A DNA stretch of 9,966 bases. It comes from an uncultured Bdellovibrionales bacterium. GTDB lineage: Bacteria > Bdellovibrionota > FAC87 > UBA2466. A program made the position numbers and the translations under genes. Of the stretch, positions 1-6,522 are shown in pieces. The stretch covers positions 1 through 9,966 of the forward strand of contig CALCZU010000023.1 of NCBI GenBank assembly GCA_937903155.1, written 5' to 3'. The notes beneath the pieces are model-generated. The model searched no databases. It was not told the DNA's origin and saw nothing but the letters and a program-made list of their open reading frames with translations. Position 1 is the first letter of the stretch. Every line of letters starts with the position of its first letter.

Positions 1-2
1 AT

Positions 3-110
3 AAGTTAATAGCTGGCTATTTGTGGCCTCTCAGGATCATTGGGGCAATGTCTTTCTGTCGATTTCGCACAGCGAATTCTGCGATAAATAAATTAGAAGA
101 GAGAAAGTAG
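3..110 (+). CDS. Possible C-terminal tail of a rightward gene cut by the window edge
   Basis: One rightward frame is open from the window edge for 35 codons and ends at a TAG at 108-110; the other two rightward frames have stops within the first ten bases. The translated tail has a hydrophobic, tryptophan-containing start (AGYLWPLRIIGAM) and a charged end (KLEERK). The stop lies within a hairpin followed by six T, which fits the end of a transcription unit. A frame this short can easily be open by chance, and its AGG and ATA codons are uncommon in the other genes here. I do not recognise a family. If real, this gene converges on the universal stress protein gene. Confidence 0.22.
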   Translation, partial: KLIAGYLWPLRIIGAMSFCRFRTANSAINKLEERK

Positions 111-126
111 AATTCTTCTCTTTTTT
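95..126 (+). terminator. Candidate rightward intrinsic terminator, AT-rich stem
   Basis: AGAAGAGAGAA (95-105) can pair with TTCTCTTTTTT (116-126), with two G-T pairs and a 10-base loop, and the 3' arm runs into a T6 tract. The stem is low in GC and so weak. It would end transcription arriving from the left edge. The reverse strand has only a broken T/A-rich stretch after the hairpin, so any effect on the leftward stress-protein mRNA is less certain. Confidence 0.35.
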
Positions 127-166
127 AAAATTCACAAATGAATCGGAAACCTTTTCTTCGTTCAGC

Positions 167-202
167 GAGATTGCTTCGTCGCTTCGCTCCTCGCAACGAC
201 GG
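167..202. repeat. Dispersed-type imperfect palindromic repeat unit
   Basis: This short GC-rich stretch, built around TTGCTTCGTCGCTTCGCTCC, contains inverted arms (177-183 with 195-201 around an 11-base loop; also TTGC...GCAA at 171-174 and 193-196). The 177/201 stem folds better in leftward RNA, where one pair is a G-U wobble; in rightward RNA that pair is a C-A mismatch. From memory, the element resembles repeat families scattered through many unrelated bacterial genomes, whose spurious translations look like SLRGAKRRSNL, which this stretch also yields leftward. It begins about 10 bases beyond the stop of the universal stress protein gene and does not enter that gene. Copy number cannot be seen from one window. 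Confidence 0.5.
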
Positions 203-213
203 GGGGTGCGCTC

Positions 214-1122
214 TTAAACGTGCACAGTCCACACAGGACACTTCGCTTCCCGCAAAATCTGCCGAGTCACACTCCCAAGCATCACATTTCCCATCATTCC
301 GGTATGAGAACAAAGTGCAATCATCTGAGACTTTGTTTTCCGGACAGCGCCGAGAATCCCTTGAGTGACGAAAGAGGGCTTCTTGTCGAAGATGACTTCT
401 GCTTTGACTTGGGATTTTTTGGCGCGGGCGATCCAGCCTTCGAGTTGTTTTTCGCGGCTTTCGAGATCCTTTTCTAAGTAGTCTTCGTAGGCTTGGTGGT
501 GAGTGAAAACTGAATAAGTGTCGGGGATCACATACTCGACTTTATGATACAGATTGATCGTCGCTTTGAGTTGCTTTGCGATCTCAATCACTTGAGCGAA
601 TGCTTTTTCGGATGCTTCCGACATATCGGTGGGAAACAGAATCTGCGTTACCTTTGTCGCCTGCACTAAGGGATTCACCACTAATAAAGGAGTGGAGGAG
701 TGCAGGAGCAAAGTTTCTGCAAAACTTCCGGCGATGATTCGAGCGACCCCTTTACGTGCGTGGGTGCTTAAGGCAATGAGGGAAGCACCGCTATCCTTTG
801 CGTAGGTCAGAAGGAGGTCCGTGCTGGATCTTAATGAGTACTTTTCGGAAACTAAAAGTGTAAATGGTTTTAGCCCTGGAATTTTTACCTGTTTCAACCA
901 TTTCTTAAGGTTGTCTTCCGCATGGAGCCTAAAGTTTTCGGATTCGGTTCGGAATGCTTGGATGGGGAGTCTTAATTGATCCGGGGAGAGAACTGTCACC
1001 GGTTCGATGATCGTTTTTGCATTTTTGGTGAAACACTGAATCGCATCTAATGTCTTGAGTTGAAGTTTTTTTTCTGCGAAGGGGTCCATTGCCCAAAGAA
1101 TGTGTTCTGTTGGATGAGACAT
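214..1122 (-). CDS. Universal stress protein, tandem two-domain (UspE-like)
   Basis: This 302-residue protein has two universal stress protein (UspA-fold) domains in tandem, roughly residues 1-150 and 158-302, the size usual for UspE-type proteins. Domain 1 opens with ILWAMDPFAEKK and closes with GSFAETLL...STPLLVV. Domain 2 opens with ILFPTDMSEASEKAF and closes with GSVTRQIL...CPVWTV. These are the typical first and last beta strands with the phosphate-loop GS. The GxxG half of the ATP-binding motif is missing from both domains (STHA before GS132; LCSH or CSHT before GS283), so nucleotide binding may be altered or lost. No signal peptide is present, so it should be cytosolic. The ATG is well supported by GGGAGG (1129-1134) six bases upstream. 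Such proteins generally help cells endure starvation or stress; the exact role here is unknown. Confidence 0.93.
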   Translation of the reverse strand: MSHPTEHILWAMDPFAEKKLQLKTLDAIQCFTKNAKTIIEPVTVLSPDQLRLPIQAFRTESENFRLHAEDNLKKWLKQVKIPGLKPFTLLVSEKYSLRSSTDLLLTYAKDSGASLIALSTHARKGVARIIAGSFAETLLLHSSTPLLVVNPLVQATKVTQILFPTDMSEASEKAFAQVIEIAKQLKATINLYHKVEYVIPDTYSVFTHHQAYEDYLEKDLESREKQLEGWIARAKKSQVKAEVIFDKKPSFVTQGILGAVRKTKSQMIALCSHTGMMGNVMLGSVTRQILREAKCPVWTVHV

Positions 1123-1328
1123 TATAATCCTCCCGGTTTTTTGTGTCGGACAAGTACGGTCCTTAAAGCTGCATTCAGTATGCCCTGCAAGGTTAAAGCT
1201 GTTCGATAGGCTTGTCCATTTATAATAGCTATTTCAATAGGATACGCCGAATCATATGCCTGCGGGTGAGCCTCTAGGATTGACATTATTTTCAAAACTG
1301 GGTACTGACACAGTGAATTAATCAACAT
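1122..1328 (-). CDS. Possible small leftward ORF upstream of the stress protein gene
   Basis: A frame of 68 codons starts at an ATG (1326-1328) and stops with a TAA sharing one base with the ATG of the universal stress protein gene (TAATG). The last codons contain that gene's GGAGG, an arrangement common in translationally coupled operons. The predicted peptide has a balanced composition, a helical-looking middle (QGILNAALRTVLVRH) and a basic end (HKKPGGL). Against it: no Shine-Dalgarno sequence precedes either possible ATG (1326-1328 or the in-frame one at residue 15), the peptide matches no family I know, and the ORF fills the space where promoters of both flanking genes should lie. It may simply be an open leader region. 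Confidence 0.25.
   Translation of the reverse strand: MLINSLCQYPVLKIMSILEAHPQAYDSAYPIEIAIINGQAYRTALTLQGILNAALRTVLVRHKKPGGL
1280..1308 (+). promoter_or_regulatory. Candidate sigma70-type promoter for the chalcone-isomerase-like/lipoprotein pair
   Basis: A perfect TTGACA -35 box lies at 1280-1285, and 17 bases later a weak -10-like TACTGA lies at 1303-1308. Transcription would start near 1315, giving a leader of about 30 bases before the ATG at 1345. The -35 box and spacing are good but the -10 box is poor, so either an activator helps or the match is chance. Confidence 0.35.
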
Positions 1329-1344
1329 TTCAGGAGTCAATTGA

Positions 1345-1998
1345 ATGAAAAATCTCTTTTTGGCATTGGTCGTTTCAATGCAACTGTTCGCGGGCGACAT
1401 CGAATTCAAAGGTGAAGCGAAGTCCGTTAAAATTTCTGGCACAGAAGTGAAAGTGTTCCCAGAAGCGGTCCTTAAGACAGGGGATAAAGAGCTTAAAGTA
1501 AAGCTCACAGGCCATGCGACTCGAGTAAAAGATATTCCGATCTTGGGAAAACGAAACGTTTACCAAATCGCGAGCTACATGGATGACCTCTCTAACGTAA
1601 ATCCAGAAAAACCCCTCGATTCTCTTAAAGACACCAAAGCCCGTGTCCTCCAATTGACGATGTTAATGTCAATGACCGGCGGTCAAATGAGAGGTTCTTT
1701 AGAAGACTCTCTCAAAGCAAACGAAGTCGATATCACAACCACTGCTTTTAAAGACTTGTTCGCTAAATTCAAATTCAGTCTCGATGCAGGCGATACTGCG
1801 ACAATCATGATGTTTACCAAAGAAGGAAATGTCGAAAAAGTCTTGATTGAAGTCAATAACAGCAATCCGATTGCTTTCTCTCAAGAAGCGAAATTCTTAG
1901 GCTTTGATCTTTGGAAAGCTTGGTTCGGTGCGAAATTTGTTAAAGGCGATGACGGAGTCAAAAATCTCCAGCCAAAGCTTTTAGAAATTAAGAAGTAA
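1345..1998 (+). CDS. Exported chalcone-isomerase-like (CHI-fold) protein
   Basis: This 217-residue protein starts with a signal peptide (basic start, hydrophobic 4-15, likely cut after LFA at residue 16), so it should be periplasmic. The mature part resembles the bacterial chalcone-isomerase-like family (Chalcone_3 type): an FPEAVL strand near 38-43, KLTGHATRVK at 53-62, the VYQIASYM strand at 72-79, and an aromatic C-terminal segment FDLWKAWFG at 187-195. Bacterial members are not flavonoid enzymes. The fold is shared with fatty-acid-binding proteins, so lipid or small-molecule binding is possible, but no ligand can be read from the sequence. AGGAG (1332-1336) lies eight bases before the ATG. 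A lipoprotein gene follows after 19 bp, implying co-transcription. Confidence 0.82.
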   Translation: MKNLFLALVVSMQLFAGDIEFKGEAKSVKISGTEVKVFPEAVLKTGDKELKVKLTGHATRVKDIPILGKRNVYQIASYMDDLSNVNPEKPLDSLKDTKARVLQLTMLMSMTGGQMRGSLEDSLKANEVDITTTAFKDLFAKFKFSLDAGDTATIMMFTKEGNVEKVLIEVNNSNPIAFSQEAKFLGFDLWKAWFGAKFVKGDDGVKNLQPKLLEIKK

Positions 1999-2017
1999 TC
2001 ATTTGAAAGGGAAAATT

Positions 2018-2920
2018 ATGAAACTCATGAATCAATTAGTAGGGCTTCTTTGTGCCCTCAGTCTCGTCTCTTGCGGAATCATGGATACTGCAAAAGAAAC
2101 AAAAAACAGTGTTCAAGAAAGTAACCGCAAGCAAGAACAACTCATCGAGTTGATGAAAAAGATGGAAGATTTGACCAAGAAATTGGGTCAAAAAATGGAT
2201 ACGACGAATGATGCGATCCATAATCAAACGCTTGCCGTCGCTTTGCAAAGCATGGTCGATCCCAAGAATTCTGAGTTTTTAGAACCGCCAATTCGCATGA
2301 TGCCATTTGCAAAAGTGTTCGCCGATGAAGCGGAAGCTTGGGAAATTTTAGAAACCGTTCACGTCTTGTTTAACGATGTTCAAAAGGGTTTTAACAATAC
2401 ATTGCCTCCCACCGAATTGAATTGGAGAATTCGAGATCGCCAAGTCGCTTGGGGAATGGTTTTGGCAATCAGCGGAGCAATGAGTAACGAAAAATTTGAA
2501 GAAATTCAAAAAGACGAAGTGGAAGAAGAAGGCCGCTTCCGTAAAACAGCAAAAGTGATTGCGGTTGCGCGATTTAATATGCTTAACATCGCGTACATCA
2601 CCCCCGTCACCGACGACGAAGAAGCGGTCACCCTTGACGGTCTAGAACACGCTGTGAAGTACTTTACTTCTCTAAAGAAAGTCATGGATTTGCCTTTCAT
2701 TCAAAAACGAGGCGCTAAACCGTACACGATTTCGCTTCAAAAGTTGAATTCGAAACAAGTGGGCGATCCCGCGAAGGCCGTTCCGGAGTTTGAGTTCTCC
2801 AACCGCATCGTCTCGATTGATCCTGCTGAATTCACTCGTTTGAAAGAAAAATGCAAAACAACTTACGACGAGCTGAAAGACGAGCCTGAAGCGAAAAAGC
2901 TTCTCGCGACTTTCAACTAA
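2018..2920 (+). CDS. Lipoprotein of unknown function with N-terminal coiled coil
   Basis: This 300-residue protein has a lipoprotein signal peptide with lipobox LVSC, so Cys19 would be acylated; glycine at +2 gives no inner-membrane retention signal of the Asp type, so outer-membrane sorting is likely. Residues about 24-66 (QEQLIELMKKMEDLTKKLGQ region) are charged and heptad-like, suggesting a coiled coil. The rest looks helical and acidic, and I recognise no family. The ATG at 2018 is preferred over an in-frame TTG at 2003 because AAAGGG (2006-2011) sits six bases upstream of it and the signal peptide begins there. It follows the chalcone-isomerase-like gene by 19 bp, so the two products may act together at the periplasm and outer membrane. 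Its 3' end overlaps the convergent beta-barrel gene by 4 bp. Confidence 0.85.
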   Translation: MKLMNQLVGLLCALSLVSCGIMDTAKETKNSVQESNRKQEQLIELMKKMEDLTKKLGQKMDTTNDAIHNQTLAVALQSMVDPKNSEFLEPPIRMMPFAKVFADEAEAWEILETVHVLFNDVQKGFNNTLPPTELNWRIRDRQVAWGMVLAISGAMSNEKFEEIQKDEVEEEGRFRKTAKVIAVARFNMLNIAYITPVTDDEEAVTLDGLEHAVKYFTSLKKVMDLPFIQKRGAKPYTISLQKLNSKQVGDPAKAVPEFEFSNRIVSIDPAEFTRLKEKCKTTYDELKDEPEAKKLLATFN

Positions 2921-4509
2921 CGTCCGAACGAATACGCAAAGGATAAAAATCCGGCGTATGAAGTGACCCCAATTTCACCCGGTGTAGAATATCCTGCACC
3001 GGGTGAGTATTTTATAGAGCGTGCTTCGGCTCGCAATCCTAGATTTGCTTCCCAATGGTACGCAAATGCCCACCCGAAATCTAAACTCGCTTTTAAATTC
3101 ATTAAATTTTGGTTTGTCTTGAAGGTCCGACCGTTCGACTCCCCAAAGAATCCGATAGGATGAAAATACTGGGCAGTGGCGCCTAGACTAAAATTCTCCC
3201 AGAAGTATTTTCTCAGTTCCAGCCCTGCATTAGGTCCCCACAGGTTTAGAAACGACGTCGTTTCAGAGGAGGAAATATACTCGAGAAATTTGGCGTTTTG
3301 TACGCCAACACGAGCGGAAAGAAGCCAATCTCGACGCTCGTTTCTTCCCGGCTTTCCTAAGAGAAGATACTTTATTCCTAGCTCGAGGCTTTCGGTGCCC
3401 CCTTCAAAACTCGATGTTTTTGCGAATTGTTCTTCGATTCCCCACGTGAGCCCCAGAGGCGTATTGAACCAGAATTCGCCGGAGAGACGAACGATAGGGG
3501 AACTGTCTTTAAGCGTCTGGGACTTTAAAGTTCTGGTTGCGGGGTATTGATAAGTGGCATTGTTTTGAAAAAACGAAAACTTTAAGTTTCCACGTTCTTC
3601 CTTTAGAAAACGCGTTCCGTATTCAATAGCGGCTTCTGATTCAGGGCTTTTGACTTGATTTGGATTAGTCGAATCTTTCGAAGCGAGGGCTCTGACTGAG
3701 AAGTTATAGCTTCCATCGTCGACGGAGGGGAGAAGGACTGCGGTGGTAGGAACGACGGCTTCCACTTGATTTCCATCTTCATCTTCGATTTTTACTTCGT
3801 AAGCTTCGGCTCCATTGACGGGGCGCCAAGCGAATTCCAACGGTTCTTTGACTTCGTTCTTCTTTACTTTTCCGATGGGAATGAGGCCCACGGGGGCTTT
3901 TAACTTCTTCGGTTCGATGGCGAAACTGAATAGTTTGGTTCTTTTTCCCTGCCACTTCGGCATATCAATGTCGAATTCGGCGAGATATTTTTTATTGTAG
4001 ATAGAGGCGACGGACCAGGTATAGATCCCAGCGGAGAGATTTTTTAGAATGACTTCTGTGTCGCTTAAGACGCCACTGTAGACGATTTTTGAGTTTGTGC
4101 TTTTCTTCAATTCTTTTCTTACAACAACCGAATAAGCGTCGGCTTCAGGAATATATTTCCACTGAAGTTTAATGTCTTTTGACTTGGTATACATTTCATA
4201 AACGGTGGCATCTGGTGGTTCATAGGGCGTTGGATGGTCGGATGGGACAATAAACACTTTTGATTCGGCCCAGTTTCCTTCTCGCTTATCGAGATCTCGC
4301 GCCCGGACCCTGAAAAAATAGGCTCCGGGACTAAGGGTTTTTTCAAAATACGTTTGATTCAGTGGGTAGACTTCTTTAAAAGTGATCCCTTTTTTACCGC
4401 CGATTTGAACCTCGTAGTCTTGCGCAAACGGGACCGCATGCCATTTGAAAAGGACAGGGCGAGTCGTATCGGCGAATAGGAGCGCCTGAAGGAGGAGAAA
4501 GAAAATCAT
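2917..4509 (-). CDS. Outer-membrane beta-barrel protein with three N-terminal fibronectin-like modules
   Basis: This 530-residue protein starts with a short signal peptide (hydrophobic 1-12, likely cut after LFA at 13). Three repeated beta-sandwich-like modules follow, each with an early Trp and a late G-x-Y strand: about 16-90 (W23, GAYFFRV 62-68), 108-198 (W117, GIYTWSV 161-167) and 222-296 (W228, GSYNFSV 266-272). Residues about 305-530 alternate polar and aromatic residues as in an outer-membrane barrel and end in strand FLSFAYSF plus GR, close to the terminal aromatic signal used for barrel insertion. The start is coupled to the upstream FecR-domain gene by an ATGA overlap and has a full GGAGGTGA Shine-Dalgarno sequence at 4511-4518. 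A role as an envelope or cell-surface anchor for its partner is an inference; no enzyme motif is visible. Confidence 0.8.
   Translation of the reverse strand: MIFFLLLQALLFADTTRPVLFKWHAVPFAQDYEVQIGGKKGITFKEVYPLNQTYFEKTLSPGAYFFRVRARDLDKREGNWAESKVFIVPSDHPTPYEPPDATVYEMYTKSKDIKLQWKYIPEADAYSVVVRKELKKSTNSKIVYSGVLSDTEVILKNLSAGIYTWSVASIYNKKYLAEFDIDMPKWQGKRTKLFSFAIEPKKLKAPVGLIPIGKVKKNEVKEPLEFAWRPVNGAEAYEVKIEDEDGNQVEAVVPTTAVLLPSVDDGSYNFSVRALASKDSTNPNQVKSPESEAAIEYGTRFLKEERGNLKFSFFQNNATYQYPATRTLKSQTLKDSSPIVRLSGEFWFNTPLGLTWGIEEQFAKTSSFEGGTESLELGIKYLLLGKPGRNERRDWLLSARVGVQNAKFLEYISSSETTSFLNLWGPNAGLELRKYFWENFSLGATAQYFHPIGFFGESNGRTFKTNQNLMNLKASLDFGWAFAYHWEANLGLRAEARSIKYSPGAGYSTPGEIGVTSYAGFLSFAYSFGR
2975..3016 (+). 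terminator. Rightward intrinsic terminator placed inside the convergent gene
   Basis: CACCCGGTG (2976-2984) and CACCGGGTG (2997-3005) form a perfect 9-bp inverted repeat, extended by the T2975-A3006 pair, with a 12-base loop. The 3' arm is followed by GTATTTTATAG, which is U-rich in rightward RNA. In leftward RNA the following bases are not T-rich, so it should act mainly rightward. It lies about 55 bases after the lipoprotein stop, on the opposite strand of codons near residues 500-512 of the beta-barrel protein (SPGAGYSTPGE). Confidence 0.55.
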
Positions 4510-6485
4510 TTCACCTCCGGCGCTTCCGCTTCGGGCGCGGTGAGAGAGCTATATTTTACGATGAGTTCCATGGGTTTTTCGGGTTGAACTCCGACGCGGC
4601 CTAACCTATCGATTGCGCTGACGCTGATTTTATATTTTCCGGATTTAAACCGGGTGAGGGCTAACTCTGGTTTTTCGACTTGGGTGTTGAAAACTGTAGC
4701 CCCTTCCTTCTCGACACTGACCGCATAGGCTTTTGCTTCTTCAATGGGGTCCCATTGGATAAGAGCTTCCTTACCTTCTTTCACCACATCCCAATGACTT
4801 CCGCTTTCGGGTTTAAACTGAGTCGGTGCTTTTAAGAGTTCGGGATGGTCGTAGACAATAAGTCGGGGTTGGCTGAGATTGAGAGTCACTTGGTTTGAAT
4901 CCAGAGCTCGAACTCGCCAGTAGATACTTCCTAAGGGGAGTTTCGCGTCCTCAGATTTCAATTCGGTCGTTAGGTTGCTTCGAGAAGAAAGGAGCTTTTT
5001 AAAATCGTGTGAATTTGAAAATTCCACCATGTACTCCGTCGCTTCGAGATCTTTCTCCCACTCGAAAGTAAAAGTTTCTGGCTTTTCCCAGAAGATATGA
5101 CTTTCTTTATCTGCAGGAGATTTCAGTGCGAGAGAATCTTTTGATGTGACCGTGACGAGACGCCAGTCTGACGAGGCAAGCGTTCTCAGTGCGTTCTTAG
5201 CGGAGATTCGCCACATATATTGGCCAGTGAGAACTTCTTTCCAGGAGAATGACTGCCCCCGCACCGACTCAAAAATCAGTGGCTTTTTAGTTCGGTAATC
5301 CACAATTTCGATATGGTTTTCGGACGCGGAGTTAGAATTTTGCCATCGAAACAAAATAGGCTCGCCGGTTTTTACCACCGTATTGTCTGCCGGAAAAAGA
5401 GGCTTGAGGTCGACAATATCGCTCTGAGTGATTTGAAAACTTCGTGTCTCCGACTCAAGTGTTTCGTCTCCTGCTTTGGTCAGGAGTCTCCAGTAGTAAG
5501 TTCCTGCTTTCAGAATTTTTTCTTCGATAAAGCCGGTTGAGGGGAGAACCTCTCGGTCGATCCATTTTTCTTTGAAATCACTTTCGGAAGAAACTTGCAG
5601 CCAATCGGATCGCTGAGATGAATTCGATTGAGCAGATTTTTTCCAAGTAAATGTGAGAGGCGAAACTAAGTCTGAACGGACGATGTTTTCCGAAACGAAG
5701 GGGCTGAAAGGTTTTAAAGGCTCAATTTTTTCAACCGTGAAACTATAGGTCTCACTGAGTGTTGACTCTCCTTCGACCAAACGCCAGTAATAGGTCCCGG
5801 GCTTTAAGAGAAAACTCTTTGAGTTGGAAGGGTTTGGAACTCGATTACCTAGAAATTTTGGATTTTCACTCAGCTGTAACTGAGGGGAACTTATCGTTGT
5901 GTCGGAATTTTCGACCCAATCAAAGTCGACTGCCTTTCTGTTTTCTTTGATTAGGAAAAAAGTTTCGTGATTTTTAGGAGATTTGAGAGAAACCGAAAGT
6001 TGGGTCTTTTGAAGCGTTCCGTCGGATTTGGTTTCTAACAGCGTCCTTTGCCCCTTTTCGTTTACAACGAGAGTGCCTCGGAAAGGCGAGTCTTCAATTT
6101 TTCGAGAGGGGTCGAGCATAAAGAAACTGTCTTCTCCGAGTTCAATCTCTTCGCCGGAAGTTAAATCCAACGTTGCGTCGCTTCGACGACCGACTAAAAT
6201 AGAATCTTTAAAAAAAAGATGGTTCTTATCGCTCAATTTGTTCCACATTAAGCTTGTTACATTTTTCCTTTTTACTTCACGGGTGGTTTTAAGAACTTTT
6301 CCAAATTGCTTTTGTGAAGCGTTCCAAGAATCTCCGTCGATGTCTTTCATTAAGGAGAGGAGGCAAAATAAAGAGAAGGCAAGGCTAAGACCCAATAGAA
6401 TAAGCGTTTTAGGATAGGGTTTTAGAAATTCCATGACTCTCAGCTTTTCGGCATTTTTTCCATTTTTATTCAATAATTCCTTCAT
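4506..6485 (-). CDS. Inner-membrane-anchored FecR-domain protein with five fibronectin-like modules
   Basis: This 659-residue protein has a basic N-terminus, one membrane helix (about 27-46) and a large predicted periplasmic part. A FecR-like domain covers about 75-150, with the pattern DSILVGRRSDATLDL...EIELGEDSFFML. Five beta-sandwich-like modules follow (about 165-255, 258-353, 360-448, 452-545, 555-645). They are anchored by W190, W281, W381, W476 and W578 and by late strands GTYYWRL (twice), GQYMWRI, GSIYWRV and GKYKISV. In classical FecR, this domain passes an outer-membrane signal to an ECF sigma factor; none is encoded here. The start is uncertain: the ATG at 6485 has no Shine-Dalgarno sequence. 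Alternatives are a TTG at 6473 (AAGGA four bases upstream) and an ATG at 6434 (GAGAG only two bases upstream); all keep the helix. It is probably co-translated with the beta-barrel gene. Confidence 0.82.
   Translation of the reverse strand: MKELLNKNGKNAEKLRVMEFLKPYPKTLILLGLSLAFSLFCLLSLMKDIDGDSWNASQKQFGKVLKTTREVKRKNVTSLMWNKLSDKNHLFFKDSILVGRRSDATLDLTSGEEIELGEDSFFMLDPSRKIEDSPFRGTLVVNEKGQRTLLETKSDGTLQKTQLSVSLKSPKNHETFFLIKENRKAVDFDWVENSDTTISSPQLQLSENPKFLGNRVPNPSNSKSFLLKPGTYYWRLVEGESTLSETYSFTVEKIEPLKPFSPFVSENIVRSDLVSPLTFTWKKSAQSNSSQRSDWLQVSSESDFKEKWIDREVLPSTGFIEEKILKAGTYYWRLLTKAGDETLESETRSFQITQSDIVDLKPLFPADNTVVKTGEPILFRWQNSNSASENHIEIVDYRTKKPLIFESVRGQSFSWKEVLTGQYMWRISAKNALRTLASSDWRLVTVTSKDSLALKSPADKESHIFWEKPETFTFEWEKDLEATEYMVEFSNSHDFKKLLSSRSNLTTELKSEDAKLPLGSIYWRVRALDSNQVTLNLSQPRLIVYDHPELLKAPTQFKPESGSHWDVVKEGKEALIQWDPIEEAKAYAVSVEKEGATVFNTQVEKPELALTRFKSGKYKISVSAIDRLGRVGVQPEKPMELIVKYSSLTAPEAEAPEVK
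4511..4518 (-). promoter_or_regulatory. Full-consensus ribosome binding site at the FecR/beta-barrel junction
   Basis: Leftward, GGAGGTGA matches the anti-Shine-Dalgarno tail of 16S rRNA over eight bases and lies just before the ATGA overlap where the FecR-domain gene stops and the beta-barrel gene starts. It is embedded in the last codons of the FecR-domain gene (PEVK, stop). It indicates strong initiation of the downstream gene and tight coupling of the two products. Confidence 0.7.
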
Positions 6486-6522
6486 CTTTTTGCAAAATTA
6501 GCCGAAGAGTTTTCGAATCCCT

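Noticed and set aside
1375..1653. Leftward open frame inside the chalcone-isomerase-like gene
   Set aside because: The sense-strand protein has a signal peptide and family motifs; the antisense frame has neither motifs nor a ribosome binding site.
2889..2905. Small hairpin GCGA...TCGC near the lipoprotein 3' end as a leftward terminator for the barrel gene
   Set aside because: The stem is about 7 bp with a G-T pair and a 3-base loop, and no T-tract follows leftward.
3176..3550. Rightward open frame of 124 codons antisense to the beta-barrel gene
   Set aside because: Composition (Ser, Arg and Pro rich) and full overlap with the barrel-encoding strand point to a shadow frame with no domain.
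6028..6417. Rightward open frame of 129 codons antisense to the FecR-domain gene
   Set aside because: It lies wholly within a well-supported gene, is very rich in Ser, Arg and Phe as expected of a reverse-strand shadow, and shows no recognisable domain.
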